Shown here piece after piece: positions 1-6,153 of a stretch of DNA of 6,879 bases; positions within the stretch are counted from its first letter, which is position 1; every line of letters starts with the position of its first letter. The stretch lies in contig JAIRQK010000007.1 of the NCBI GenBank assembly GCA_031256525.1, positions 1 to 6,879 of the forward strand. Reading direction: 5' to 3'. Source of the DNA: Campylobacteraceae bacterium (GTDB taxonomy: Bacteria; Campylobacterota; Campylobacteria; Campylobacterales; Campylobacteraceae). The position numbers were made by a program, and so were the translations under genes. The notes under the pieces are model-generated. The model searched no databases. It saw only the letters and a program-made list of their open reading frames with translations, and was not told the DNA's origin.

Positions 1-291
1 CTTGAATTATCCAAAATACAAATTATGAGTATTATGGCAATTGTAAGCACAGAGTACAATAAAGATAATTCACAACCACACTTGTTTCCATATTCACCAG
101 CAGAGATAGAGACTTTTTGCAAGTTACTCGATTTTTTACGAAAAGCAAAATCAAGTGATGGAAACGAGAATGTAATTTTTACAAACGAAGATATAAAAGA
201 AACAGTTAGTGCTGTAATCCCAATTATTCAAAGTGCACAAGAAGGAACTAATAAGATGGCAGCACAAAAAAGTCTTTTTAGGGAGGTTTAG
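1..291 (+). CDS. C-terminal end of an unidentified protein (5' partial)
   Basis: The reading frame is open from the first base of the window to the TAG at 289-291, giving 96 codons. An ATG at 25 is possible, but no ribosome site precedes it and the frame continues upstream, so this is probably the tail of a longer gene. The visible part is hydrophilic, has no signal peptide or membrane segment, and looks mostly helical, with a short Pro/His/Phe-containing stretch (HLFPYSPAEIETF) followed by amphipathic helices. It ends three bases before the next start, so it belongs to the same transcription unit. I do not recognise the family; a cytoplasmic component of the secretion system is possible only by context. 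The frame is well supported, the identity is not. Confidence 0.6.
   Translation, partial: LELSKIQIMSIMAIVSTEYNKDNSQPHLFPYSPAEIETFCKLLDFLRKAKSSDGNENVIFTNEDIKETVSAVIPIIQSAQEGTNKMAAQKSLFREV
281..286 (+). promoter_or_regulatory. Ribosome binding site supporting a GTG start at 295
   Basis: GGGAGG lies inside the last codons of the upstream gene, eight bases before GTG 295. It favours the GTG over the later in-frame ATG codons at 313 and 331, which have no comparable site. Confidence 0.55.
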
Positions 292-294
292 GAA

Positions 295-810
295 GTGTTA
301 GTGACAAAGTTTATGTGGGTATTTTATTTTATGAATAGTATCACAAAAGATAGAGTAATAAGTTTTAGTGATAATCACCTACTTGTAAAATCTAAAGATG
401 CAGAAGGCAACGAAACAACAAAAGAGTATCTTCTCAAAAAAGCTCCAAAATGGAAATTTCTTGCAGCCAAATATCTGTTTTGGGCGATGATGCTATTTGT
501 AATCTATACAAAATATGATTTTTATCCGCAAATGCTTTTAGTCTGGGCATTGAGTATTGCAATAAGTATTGCATTAGTGCTTACCCCACGCAGAAATCTT
601 ATGTTAGCAACTTTTGTGATATTTATTCCAACAATAATTTATTTTATATACTCCGGAAATACTACACAAATAAGTTTTATAATTAAATACACAATGACTA
701 TGTTTTTGCTATTTATATTTTTTTTGGACACAAAAAAAGTGCATTATCTGCTGTATGAGAATGATGAATTAAGAGCTAACTTAATTAAAGATGAGGAGGC
801 AGAACTATGA
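295..810 (+). CDS. Four-helix integral membrane protein, unknown family
   Basis: This 171-residue protein has a polar N-terminal region (about residues 14-52) followed by four hydrophobic segments at about 55-72, 78-96, 102-119 and 126-144, then a charged tail ending in EEAEL. It is therefore an inner-membrane protein. The GTG start is chosen for its ribosome site; an ATG at 331 would give a cleaner start at MNSITKDR and remains possible. Its stop overlaps the next start by ATGA. Small polytopic proteins are common in type IV secretion loci (VirB6-, VirB3- or TraE-type positions), but the sequence shows no motif tying it to any of these, and it is short for VirB6. No function is assigned beyond a probable membrane part of the complex encoded here. 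Confidence 0.8.
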   Translation: MLVTKFMWVFYFMNSITKDRVISFSDNHLLVKSKDAEGNETTKEYLLKKAPKWKFLAAKYLFWAMMLFVIYTKYDFYPQMLLVWALSIAISIALVLTPRRNLMLATFVIFIPTIIYFIYSGNTTQISFIIKYTMTMFLLFIFFLDTKKVHYLLYENDELRANLIKDEEAEL

Positions 811-1553
811 AAAAAATATTAGTAACTACTACATTTATTAGTGCAGTTGCTTTTGCTCAAAGTGCTGATCCACTTGCACCTGAAAACTTTAGACCAGCAA
901 CAATAGTAGAAAAACGTACAGGTGCACCAAATATCCAAGACTTCACAAATAAAGAGTTTTATTTAAATATAAAACCTGATGAATTGAAAAATGTTCAAGA
1001 ATTAGATAACAAACAAACAAGAGTTTTTGATAGGATAGATGATGCATTGATTAACTATAAACCAGTAATTAAACCACTGGGAACAATGGATAGCCTCTCT
1101 GTTCACCCGTACTATATTTCAACGATTCTTTTACCAGTTGGAAGTGAAATTAGTCATGTTGATATATCAACGCAAGTTGAAACATTAAAGGCAGACCAAA
1201 ACACAATTTTATTGCGTACAAAGATGGATTTCCAATCTGCAAATATGGCAATAATATATAAGCTAAATGGTAAAAATCAAGTTTTAAATCTACTCCTAAA
1301 ACGCTATGAGAACAGAGCAACAGAAACAGAGGATAAACTAAATCTTGTACTTTCCTACAGAGATGCTCCAGTAATTGACGATGTGCAAGTAATAGCAACA
1401 TATATAAAGATGACAGGAACACAGCCAACAGACAGTTATAGCTATATTTACATTGATGATATATTGTACAGAATTATACAAGATGACAAATATGGAAAAA
1501 CAATGATAAATAATAAAAAGTACCGTGTTGATACGGGTACGGCTTATAGATAA
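807..1553 (+). CDS. Secreted VirB9/TrbG- or DotH-like type IV secretion protein
   Basis: The 248-residue product begins with a Sec signal peptide (MKKILVTTTFISAVAFA, cleavage expected after residue 17), so it acts in the periplasm or at the outer membrane. A polar linker (about 20-95) is followed by a beta-rich domain at about 98-165 beginning HPYYISTILLPVGSEI, then a second beta-rich part to the C-terminus. The order 'aromatic-strand, P-x-G, turn, strand, N-T-I-L-L-R-T, strand' resembles the N-terminal domain of VirB9/TrbG and the related domain of DotH/IcmK, which form the outer-membrane core of type IV secretion systems. This is pattern reading, not an alignment. AGGAGG at 794-799 sits seven bases before the ATG, and the start overlaps the upstream stop. 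A generic beta-sandwich envelope protein is the alternative. Confidence 0.5.
   Translation: MKKILVTTTFISAVAFAQSADPLAPENFRPATIVEKRTGAPNIQDFTNKEFYLNIKPDELKNVQELDNKQTRVFDRIDDALINYKPVIKPLGTMDSLSVHPYYISTILLPVGSEISHVDISTQVETLKADQNTILLRTKMDFQSANMAIIYKLNGKNQVLNLLLKRYENRATETEDKLNLVLSYRDAPVIDDVQVIATYIKMTGTQPTDSYSYIYIDDILYRIIQDDKYGKTMINNKKYRVDTGTAYR
1520..1540 (+). other. Small imperfect hairpin near the end of the VirB9-like gene
   Basis: GTACC-GT (1520-1526) can pair with AC-G-GGTAC (1533-1540) around a six-base loop, with one bulged G. No T-run follows, so it is not a typical intrinsic terminator. It lies just before the largest intergenic gap of the window and could affect mRNA decay or processing, or be chance within coding sequence. 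Confidence 0.25.
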
Positions 1554-1556
1554 AAT
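1528..1556 (+). promoter_or_regulatory. Possible weak internal promoter
   Basis: TTGATA (1528-1533) and TAAAAT (1551-1556) are separated by 17 bases, a sigma-70-like arrangement. A start about seven bases further would leave only a very short leader before the ribosome site at 1564. Such matches occur often by chance in AT-rich DNA, and most of this one lies within the upstream coding region, so confidence is low. Confidence 0.18.
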
Positions 1557-1563
1557 ATTGAAT

Positions 1564-1568
1564 GGAGG
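1564..1568 (+). promoter_or_regulatory. Strong ribosome binding site for the 43-residue protein
   Basis: GGAGG is placed six bases before ATG 1575, among the best-placed sites in the window. It is the main evidence that the short reading frame behind it is a real gene. Confidence 0.6.
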
Positions 1569-1574
1569 GAGCAT

Positions 1575-1706
1575 ATGAAAGAGAATATTCAAATAAATTT
1601 AAATGAAACCACAAAGAATATAAAAGGATTTCGTGAAAGTTTTAATGCAAATAAGGATATTAAATTACTCAAACAAACAGAAAAAAATCAATTATCAAAG
1701 GAATGA
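1575..1706 (+). CDS. Small 43-residue hydrophilic protein, unknown
   Basis: The frame runs from ATG 1575 to TGA 1704-1706 and encodes 43 residues, starting MKENIQINLNETTKNIKGF. It is hydrophilic, rich in Lys, Asn and Glu, has no signal peptide, no hydrophobic segment and no cysteine, and should be cytoplasmic and largely helical. GGAGG six bases before the ATG and the fit into the 157-base space between two larger genes argue that it is translated. Its stop lies four bases before the start of the next gene, so coupling is likely. I recognise no family. It may be a small cytoplasmic accessory or regulator of the system, or it may mainly serve to couple translation to the next gene. Confidence 0.55.
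   Translation: MKENIQINLNETTKNIKGFRESFNANKDIKLLKQTEKNQLSKE
1697..1702 (+). promoter_or_regulatory. Ribosome binding site fixing the start at 1711
   Basis: AAAGGA is eight bases before ATG 1711. It supports this start over the in-frame ATG at 1633, which would overlap the 43-residue gene and add 26 polar residues before the membrane segment. Confidence 0.5.
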
Positions 1707-1710
1707 AATA

Positions 1711-2292
1711 ATGAGTATAAGTGAAGCATTCGATACCGACAGCCAAAAAAAAGCCAAAGGTATAAAATTGAGCAAACAAACAAAACAGTTGTTAATATTT
1801 GCTGGAATTCTGTTTTTCCTTCTACTGGTCTTATTTTTACTTTTAAATAGTGGTAAAAAAGATGTAGCAATAACAGCAGATGCTGTGGATACTACAGTGG
1901 AGATAGTAGATAGATCGGCTGAAATAGTAACGCCACCTGAACTTAATAATGAAATGTTTGATATTGCAGCAATATCAGAAGTACAAGGAGTGCAACCGCC
2001 TTTGCAAAATGATTTGGGCGATAGTGTTAAAGCCTCGCTTGATGAAAAAAAATCAGTTGCACTTATAGAGGAGCAAGAGCAAGATGTGGTCAATAGTAGA
2101 AATGAAGAGATGAAAAAGTTTTTAAATTCAATTAAAAATGAGATATATATAACTAGCGAGAACAAATTTGTGTACCAAAATAAAACTTATAGTGTAGGTG
2201 ATTTTATTTCAGATATTCAGGTAGTAGATATTGACAAAGATTACATAAGATTCAGTGGCGAGAGCTGGTCGTATGTATTAAGATTTTTTTAG
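1711..2292 (+). CDS. Bitopic inner-membrane protein with small C-terminal beta domain
   Basis: The 193-residue protein has a Lys-rich cytoplasmic N-terminus (1-26), one membrane helix (about 27-45), a long acidic, Pro/Val-rich periplasmic linker (about 50-135) and a compact C-terminal domain (about 145-193) with several short predicted strands, including KTYSVGDFISDIQVVDIDKD. The last part resembles the 'V-G-D-x-I-x-x-x-x-V-x-x-I' pattern of PilP/GspC-type domains that link inner and outer membrane rings. The topology also matches the N-terminal half of VirB10/TrbI or the DotF/TraP type of protein: cytoplasmic tail, one helix, extended linker. In this operon it could therefore be an inner-membrane anchor reaching the secreted components. 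The start is set by the ribosome site at 1697-1702. The gene is certain; the role is inferred from topology and neighbours. Confidence 0.8.
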   Translation: MSISEAFDTDSQKKAKGIKLSKQTKQLLIFAGILFFLLLVLFLLLNSGKKDVAITADAVDTTVEIVDRSAEIVTPPELNNEMFDIAAISEVQGVQPPLQNDLGDSVKASLDEKKSVALIEEQEQDVVNSRNEEMKKFLNSIKNEIYITSENKFVYQNKTYSVGDFISDIQVVDIDKDYIRFSGESWSYVLRFF

Positions 2293-2300
2293 GAGTAATA

Positions 2301-3035
2301 ATGAAAAAAATAGTAATTCTATTTTTATTTTTGGTAAATTTTGTTTTTGGTGTTAGCTATGAAGTTGAAGATTTTAAAAAAGGTTATGTAACAGCAATCA
2401 ATTCTCTGAACTTTAGTTTTCAAAACGACGGTGTACAGCCCAAAAAATTAAATTATATAGGCAAAAATGTTGTCTATATGGATATTGGTAAGCTATCAAC
2501 AAGCGAGATACTATTTAGTCAGTACTTGGCTCATCGTGAGGGTTTTAGAACTAATATTGTAAGCGATAAGTTGCTTTTAGGCGCTTTTGATAGACTTGCT
2601 GATGCAGAAGAGACACAAGCGAACGCAAAAAAACTTTTAAACTTTAAAACAAGCATTATTAAGAACAATAAAGATGAGATGTGGTCAAGAAGTCCAGTAA
2701 CAGATATTGTATTAAAAGAGTTAATTATTGATGGTGAATATGTTAATAAAGAAGTTGTCTATACAAAAGGCTCAGTTGCAGCACCAACAGTGAAACAAGT
2801 AACCGTTCAAGAACCAACGAGAACTTTTACACTTAGAAACTTTAAGGCTCAAAGTTACACGCTAAAAGCCAACAGCGATAAGTATGAGAGTAGGAATTAT
2901 AGTGAGTTGCATATTATGGATACAGAGAATTTTAGAACAAATATGCAAGTAACTACTAATGGCGGTGAAACCTTTATAAAAGTACAAGATAAAAATATCT
3001 ATTTTTTACTTAAAGATGTAGAGTTTAAAAAATGA
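2301..3035 (+). CDS. Secreted protein of unknown family
   Basis: The 244-residue product has a Sec signal peptide (MKKIVILFLFLVNFVFG, likely cleaved after residue 17). The mature part starts with a helical or mixed region containing YLAHREGFRTNIVSDKLLLG (about 75-94) and a probable amphipathic helix at about 95-122, then a Val/Thr-rich segment (about 135-175) and a beta-rich C-terminus ending FLLKDVEFKK. It has no cysteine and no recognisable catalytic motif. AGGAG at 2291-2295 lies five bases before the ATG, and the stop overlaps the next start by ATGA. Lying between the bitopic protein and the small lipoprotein, it is probably a periplasmic or outer-membrane-associated part of the same complex. 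I do not recognise it. Confidence 0.8.
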   Translation: MKKIVILFLFLVNFVFGVSYEVEDFKKGYVTAINSLNFSFQNDGVQPKKLNYIGKNVVYMDIGKLSTSEILFSQYLAHREGFRTNIVSDKLLLGAFDRLADAEETQANAKKLLNFKTSIIKNNKDEMWSRSPVTDIVLKELIIDGEYVNKEVVYTKGSVAAPTVKQVTVQEPTRTFTLRNFKAQSYTLKANSDKYESRNYSELHIMDTENFRTNMQVTTNGGETFIKVQDKNIYFLLKDVEFKK

Positions 3036-3292
3036 GAAAAATATCTATAGTATCGGCACTTTGTACACTATTTTTTTATGGTTGTTCTGGTAAAACACAA
3101 ACCAATCCAATACCAAAGGAGAGTAATGTGAATTTGCCAAATTACGAGTTTAGTCTTAAAAACGGTGTTGGATCAACTGCTGAACTTGATGAGTTTGTAA
3201 AAAGCACCTTAACGCCATCGCACAGAAACAGTGATGAACCAAAAGATATATGGGAAATTGGCAAAGAGATAAATGATAGAGGTAAAATATGA
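3032..3292 (+). CDS. Small outer-membrane lipoprotein candidate, VirB7-like by position
   Basis: The 86-residue protein has a short lipoprotein-type signal ending FFYGC, with Cys18 as the probable lipidated residue. The lipobox is slightly unusual, with aromatic residues at -3 and -2. The mature chain of about 69 residues is polar and ends in a charged helix (DEPKDIWEIGKEINDRGKI). Type IV secretion systems usually have a small lipoprotein (VirB7, TrbH, DotD) that binds the VirB9/DotH-type protein. Size and location suit VirB7, while DotD is normally about twice as long, with a folded domain that cannot fit here. The gene is linked to both neighbours by ATGA overlaps. The lipoprotein call is fairly good; the VirB7 role is inference. 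Confidence 0.6.
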   Translation: MRKISIVSALCTLFFYGCSGKTQTNPIPKESNVNLPNYEFSLKNGVGSTAELDEFVKSTLTPSHRNSDEPKDIWEIGKEINDRGKI

Positions 3293-4200
3293 GAAAATAT
3301 ATAGTTCTATTTTTATTGCTGTTTACAGTTGTATTTGCACAAGAATCAGATGATATTGTTGATAATATAATTGAGGGAAGTGCTGGAGGCGATAAGATAG
3401 TAAGTAGTCAAAAAATGACTCAAAATGTTGATGTTGAACCAGACTATTATTATAGAAGAGAGGCTATTTTTTCTCTTAATCGTCTGTTGGCTGAAAGAGA
3501 GAGAACGGGCAGAATGGCGGAAATGGCAACTTTAGTTAAAGTCGTAGCACCACCAAATGTAACAATAGGCAATGAAAGTAACACCAATGCCAATAATGCA
3601 ACTGTAATTGTAAGAGGGTATTGCGTTAATGCAGCAGATGTCTATATTAACAAGCAACCCGCAACACTTTCAATGAATTGTAATACCAACATAGGTTTTA
3701 TAGAAATTTTTGGAAATTTGCAACCAGTTAATGAAGCAGCAGCACTCATTTTCCAACCAACACATATTGATTTTAGTGGATATAGATATAAAATTCAATC
3801 TTTCACGACAACAAATGAGGCAAGGACAAGCTATAACGTAGCAACCTATGTAAACGATAGAAAACTTGCAGAGATTGGATATTCAACGGTGATTGTTGCA
3901 AATGATGAGATTGGCAGATCAACAAGCGAATACCTCAAACAGCTACAAGAATCTAAAAAACGTGAAAATGTTGAATATGTAGCAGTTAATAGCGATGTCG
4001 TACCAGTTACAACAACAAATACAGATAAACCAAATGCAATGGATTATCTTATAACTGGTGGCATTAATATCATAACTTCCACAATAAAAACAGCAGCAGA
4101 AGTTTTTAGGAAAGATTTACCATATCTTTACGAGATTTTGGGTGGCAGTCGTATTTATGTAGATTTAGTAGTAACTAAACAAGGAGAGAAGATAGAATGA
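3289..4200 (+). CDS. Secreted protein with VirB10/TraB-like C-terminal pattern
   Basis: The 303-residue protein carries a signal peptide (MRKYIVLFLLLFTVVFA, cleaved near residue 17). After an acidic stretch (20-50) comes a helical segment rich in Arg/Glu (about 54-80), then a beta-rich region (82-205) with Cys112 and Cys131, which could form a disulfide. The end has a helix at about 250-272 and the segment YLYEILGGSRIYVDLVV (279-295). The order 'helix, aromatic-rich turn, G-G-S, hydrophobic strand' resembles the C-terminus of VirB10/TrbI/TraB proteins, where a helix-strand pair joins the outer-membrane channel. VirB10 is normally anchored in the inner membrane, whereas this protein has a cleavable signal, so it would be a shortened or split version. 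GAGG at 3279-3282 precedes the ATG, and both ends overlap neighbours by ATGA. An unrelated beta-rich envelope protein is possible. Confidence 0.4.
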   Translation: MRKYIVLFLLLFTVVFAQESDDIVDNIIEGSAGGDKIVSSQKMTQNVDVEPDYYYRREAIFSLNRLLAERERTGRMAEMATLVKVVAPPNVTIGNESNTNANNATVIVRGYCVNAADVYINKQPATLSMNCNTNIGFIEIFGNLQPVNEAAALIFQPTHIDFSGYRYKIQSFTTTNEARTSYNVATYVNDRKLAEIGYSTVIVANDEIGRSTSEYLKQLQESKKRENVEYVAVNSDVVPVTTTNTDKPNAMDYLITGGINIITSTIKTAAEVFRKDLPYLYEILGGSRIYVDLVVTKQGEKIE

Positions 4201-4814
4201 GAAAGATAATATTATTAATAGCGATGTTTATAACTTGTGCGTTTTGTGCAAGTGAGAGTGAGGAGTTCTTTTATCAAAGAGGTTTTGAAGCTGGTTACAA
4301 CAAAGGCTTTGAAAAAGGAGCAGAGAAAGGGTTAAATGAAGGCAAAGAGGTTATTAAAAAATATAAAGCAGAAATTGAGGCTTATGAGATTGGTAAATAC
4401 TTAGTTAGATCTCAGAGATTAACCTATCCGCAAGTGTGGCAACAAAGAGTTGGAAATGAACTTAAACTTGTTATCTTGCCAGCAGAGATTAAAGATCAAC
4501 TCGATGTTGATGCACTTTTTAATCGCTTCGCAACGATCCCAACTTTACCAGAGAATATTTTAGGAGAGATAGATTTGACAAATCAAAATAGTGTCTATTT
4601 AGCCAATAGAGATAGAGCAGTAGATGGTATTCCTTCAGTAGCAGGACGCGAGAAAGATATTATAAGTGTAAATGTTGCTAAAACTTGGAAGAATGAAGAT
4701 ATTTTGAAAAAGTCAAACTTAGTCTATAGCGAAGGTAGCAATGCTTATAAAGTCATCTTCTTTTCACAAAAAGAAAAGAGCGACTTTTGTAAAAACTTTG
4801 GGATTTGCAAATGA
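4197..4814 (+). CDS. Secreted glycine-ladder protein, possibly DotC-like
   Basis: The 205-residue protein has a signal peptide with probable cleavage near residue 18 (AFCA-S). It is not a clear lipoprotein, because the residue before each Cys is wrong for a lipobox. Residues 29-49 carry six glycines at exact four-residue spacing (RGFEAGYNKGFEKGAEKG and onward), continuing into a charged helix to about residue 72 and then YPQVWQQRVGNELKLVILP. The pattern 'R-G-F/W, G, helix, Y-x-L, P-x-V' is loosely similar to the C-terminal half of DotC/TraI lipoproteins of Dot/Icm and IncI systems, but this is memory-based pattern matching without alignment. The C-terminus has Cys198 and Cys204, possibly a disulfide. 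AAGGAG at 4181-4186 precedes the ATG. The gene is certain; the DotC link is tentative. Glycine tetrads of this kind also occur in FliH-type proteins, but those are cytoplasmic and lack a signal peptide. Confidence 0.5.
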   Translation: MRKIILLIAMFITCAFCASESEEFFYQRGFEAGYNKGFEKGAEKGLNEGKEVIKKYKAEIEAYEIGKYLVRSQRLTYPQVWQQRVGNELKLVILPAEIKDQLDVDALFNRFATIPTLPENILGEIDLTNQNSVYLANRDRAVDGIPSVAGREKDIISVNVAKTWKNEDILKKSNLVYSEGSNAYKVIFFSQKEKSDFCKNFGICK

Positions 4815-5587
4815 GTGAAGAGTTAAAAACAGATCAACCAAAAACTAAAAAAACAAAAGAGTCTTCGGGTATTGAAGATTTTAATTTTTTAGCAAATCAA
4901 TTTTTTGGTAGAAATTGGAAATTTATCTTTTATGGCTTGATGATAACTCTACTCTTTGGAGTCTGGTCAATAAATAAAATTAGCAATAAAATCCATGAAC
5001 TTGAAAAAACAGTGGAAGATAATAATGGCAAAGTTGTACTACTCACAACAGATGGACGAGTTGTGAGAATCACAAAAGAACCTCTTAAGGCTGAATACTT
5101 TAAGCAGTATGCAGTCTCAATTTTCGTTAACAACTTTATTGTGGATCGTTCAAGAATTACGAATAATTTCAGTACCAAACAGTTTAAAAGTGCAAATGAT
5201 GTATTGGCAAACTCTAAGAACTTAAATTTAGTCTATAACGAATTTATCAATAAAGAGAACGCTCAATCTGTAGGGTATTTTGGTTCATATCTCAATTGGC
5301 TTCTAAATGCAATAGGACAAGACACATTGCCAGAGTATATCAGCATAACAGATTATAGTGTAAATAAATACGAACACAACGGTAAAAACTTTAAGATTAC
5401 AATTGATATAAAAGTTGCAGCTCAAAGTTTTATGTTAGCTCAAAACAAATATATACAACAATCCGGGTCAGTTTTAATTGAAGGCGAAGGTGAATTTGAT
5501 TTTGCACAAGCCACTGATACTAATCCATTTGGTATGAAGATTAATGGCTTTACTATCAGAATGGTAACAAAAGATAATCGCAGATGA
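4811..5587 (+). CDS. VirB8/DotI-like bitopic type IV secretion protein
   Basis: The 258-residue protein has a polar, Lys-rich cytoplasmic N-terminus (1-35), one membrane helix (about 36-53, just after the aromatic NQFFGRNWKF), a short coiled linker (54-70) and a periplasmic domain (about 73-250). The domain opens with strands VVLLTTDGRVVRITKEPL, continues with helices to about 175 and ends in several beta strands. This topology, the 'DGR-x-x-x-I-T' opening and the overall size match the VirB8/TrbF/DotI group, inner-membrane assembly factors with an NTF2-like periplasmic fold. ATG 4811 is chosen because it makes the same ATGA overlap used throughout the operon; TTG 4805 would add two residues. 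The next gene also starts in an ATGA overlap. The broad VirB8-type call is reasonable; the exact subfamily is open. Confidence 0.55.
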   Translation: MSEELKTDQPKTKKTKESSGIEDFNFLANQFFGRNWKFIFYGLMITLLFGVWSINKISNKIHELEKTVEDNNGKVVLLTTDGRVVRITKEPLKAEYFKQYAVSIFVNNFIVDRSRITNNFSTKQFKSANDVLANSKNLNLVYNEFINKENAQSVGYFGSYLNWLLNAIGQDTLPEYISITDYSVNKYEHNGKNFKITIDIKVAAQSFMLAQNKYIQQSGSVLIEGEGEFDFAQATDTNPFGMKINGFTIRMVTKDNRR

Positions 5588-6153
5588 GAGTAATCTATCT
5601 AATTCTATTCTCAACTATGCTACTTAAAGCAAGCAATGCAGAGATAGCTAATGCTATAAATAGTGTAGCGGCAAAGAGTGGATTAGATAGAAGCATATAC
5701 TACACAATTATTAGTGTTGAAACGGGATTTAAGCCCTATTCAATCGGACTAATTGCAGATACAAAAATGGTTAAAAGACTTGAAAATTTAAAAGAGTTTT
5801 TTGAGATTAAAAAATCGTCTTATGGCAAAAAGTATCTTGTATCAATTCATACAACCAATGAAGAGAACATTATAAAACTTGCTGAAGCACTCTATCCAAT
5901 GAATATGAATTTTGATGCAGGACTTATGCAAATATCTAAACAACATCTCACAAAAGAGGAACTGAAGAAGATTTTTAATCCAGAATATAACATAGCTAAA
6001 GGCAGTAATATCCTTTTTGATTGTGCAAAAAGATTTAAAGAGACACATAAGGCGATTGAATGTTACAACAAGGGTTATCAGATTAGTAGTTTTAACTACT
6101 ATAGCAAATTTTTATCCCACTACAGGAGGCATTTCGGTGATACAAATATTTAA
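5584..6153 (+). CDS. VirB1-type lytic transglycosylase
   Basis: The 189-residue protein has a signal peptide (cleavage near residue 19, SNA-E) followed by one goose-lysozyme-like SLT domain. Glu46 in ISVETGF is the expected catalytic acid. PYSIGL (51-56) matches the strand after it, and FDAGLMQIS (110-118) is the GLMQ motif. NIAKGSNIL (136-144) and AIECYNKG (157-164) complete the conserved signature. The stretch NEENIIKLAEALYP before the GLMQ motif is typical of VirB1-like enzymes rather than Slt70 or MltE. It cleaves glycan strands of peptidoglycan without hydrolysis, locally opening the wall for assembly of the secretion apparatus. The segment between the catalytic Glu and GLMQ (about 66 residues) seems somewhat longer than in textbook VirB1. 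Translation is coupled by ATGA to the VirB8-like gene; no independent ribosome site is evident. Confidence 0.85.
   Translation: MRVIYLILFSTMLLKASNAEIANAINSVAAKSGLDRSIYYTIISVETGFKPYSIGLIADTKMVKRLENLKEFFEIKKSSYGKKYLVSIHTTNEENIIKLAEALYPMNMNFDAGLMQISKQHLTKEELKKIFNPEYNIAKGSNILFDCAKRFKETHKAIECYNKGYQISSFNYYSKFLSHYRRHFGDTNI
6124..6129 (+). promoter_or_regulatory. Ribosome binding site fixing a GTG start at 6137
   Basis: AGGAGG lies within the end of the transglycosylase gene, seven bases before GTG 6137. It makes this GTG much more likely than an upstream in-frame ATG at 6017. Confidence 0.65.

Noticed and set aside
718..726. T-run as an intrinsic terminator
   Set aside because: It lies inside the coding sequence of the membrane protein and no stem precedes it; it encodes Phe codons of a membrane helix.
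1150..1592. Two - strand open frames (1150-1428 and 1338-1592)
   Set aside because: Both are antisense to the VirB9-like gene, overlap each other, and translate to Leu/Ile/Cys-rich sequence without domain features.
1633..1710. Upstream ATG start for the bitopic protein
   Set aside because: It overlaps the 43-residue gene, lacks a ribosome site and adds an unlikely polar extension; ATG 1711 has a well-placed site.
1695..2165. 156-codon open frame on the - strand
   Set aside because: It lies fully antisense to the well-supported gene 1711-2292, has Ser/Leu-rich low-complexity translation typical of an antisense shadow, and has no supporting context.
4281..4343. Glycine repeat read as flagellar FliH-type protein
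   Set aside because: FliH is cytoplasmic and its genes lie among flagellar genes; this protein has a signal peptide and secretion-system neighbours.
4930..5178. - strand open frame of 82 codons
   Set aside because: Antisense shadow of the VirB8-like gene; no ribosome site and no independent support.
5842..6048. - strand open frame of 68 codons
   Set aside because: Antisense to the SLT domain, whose motifs clearly define the + strand as coding.
6017..6136. Upstream ATG start for the cysteine-repeat protein
   Set aside because: It would overlap the transglycosylase by 137 bases with no ribosome site; GTG 6137 follows AGGAGG at good spacing.
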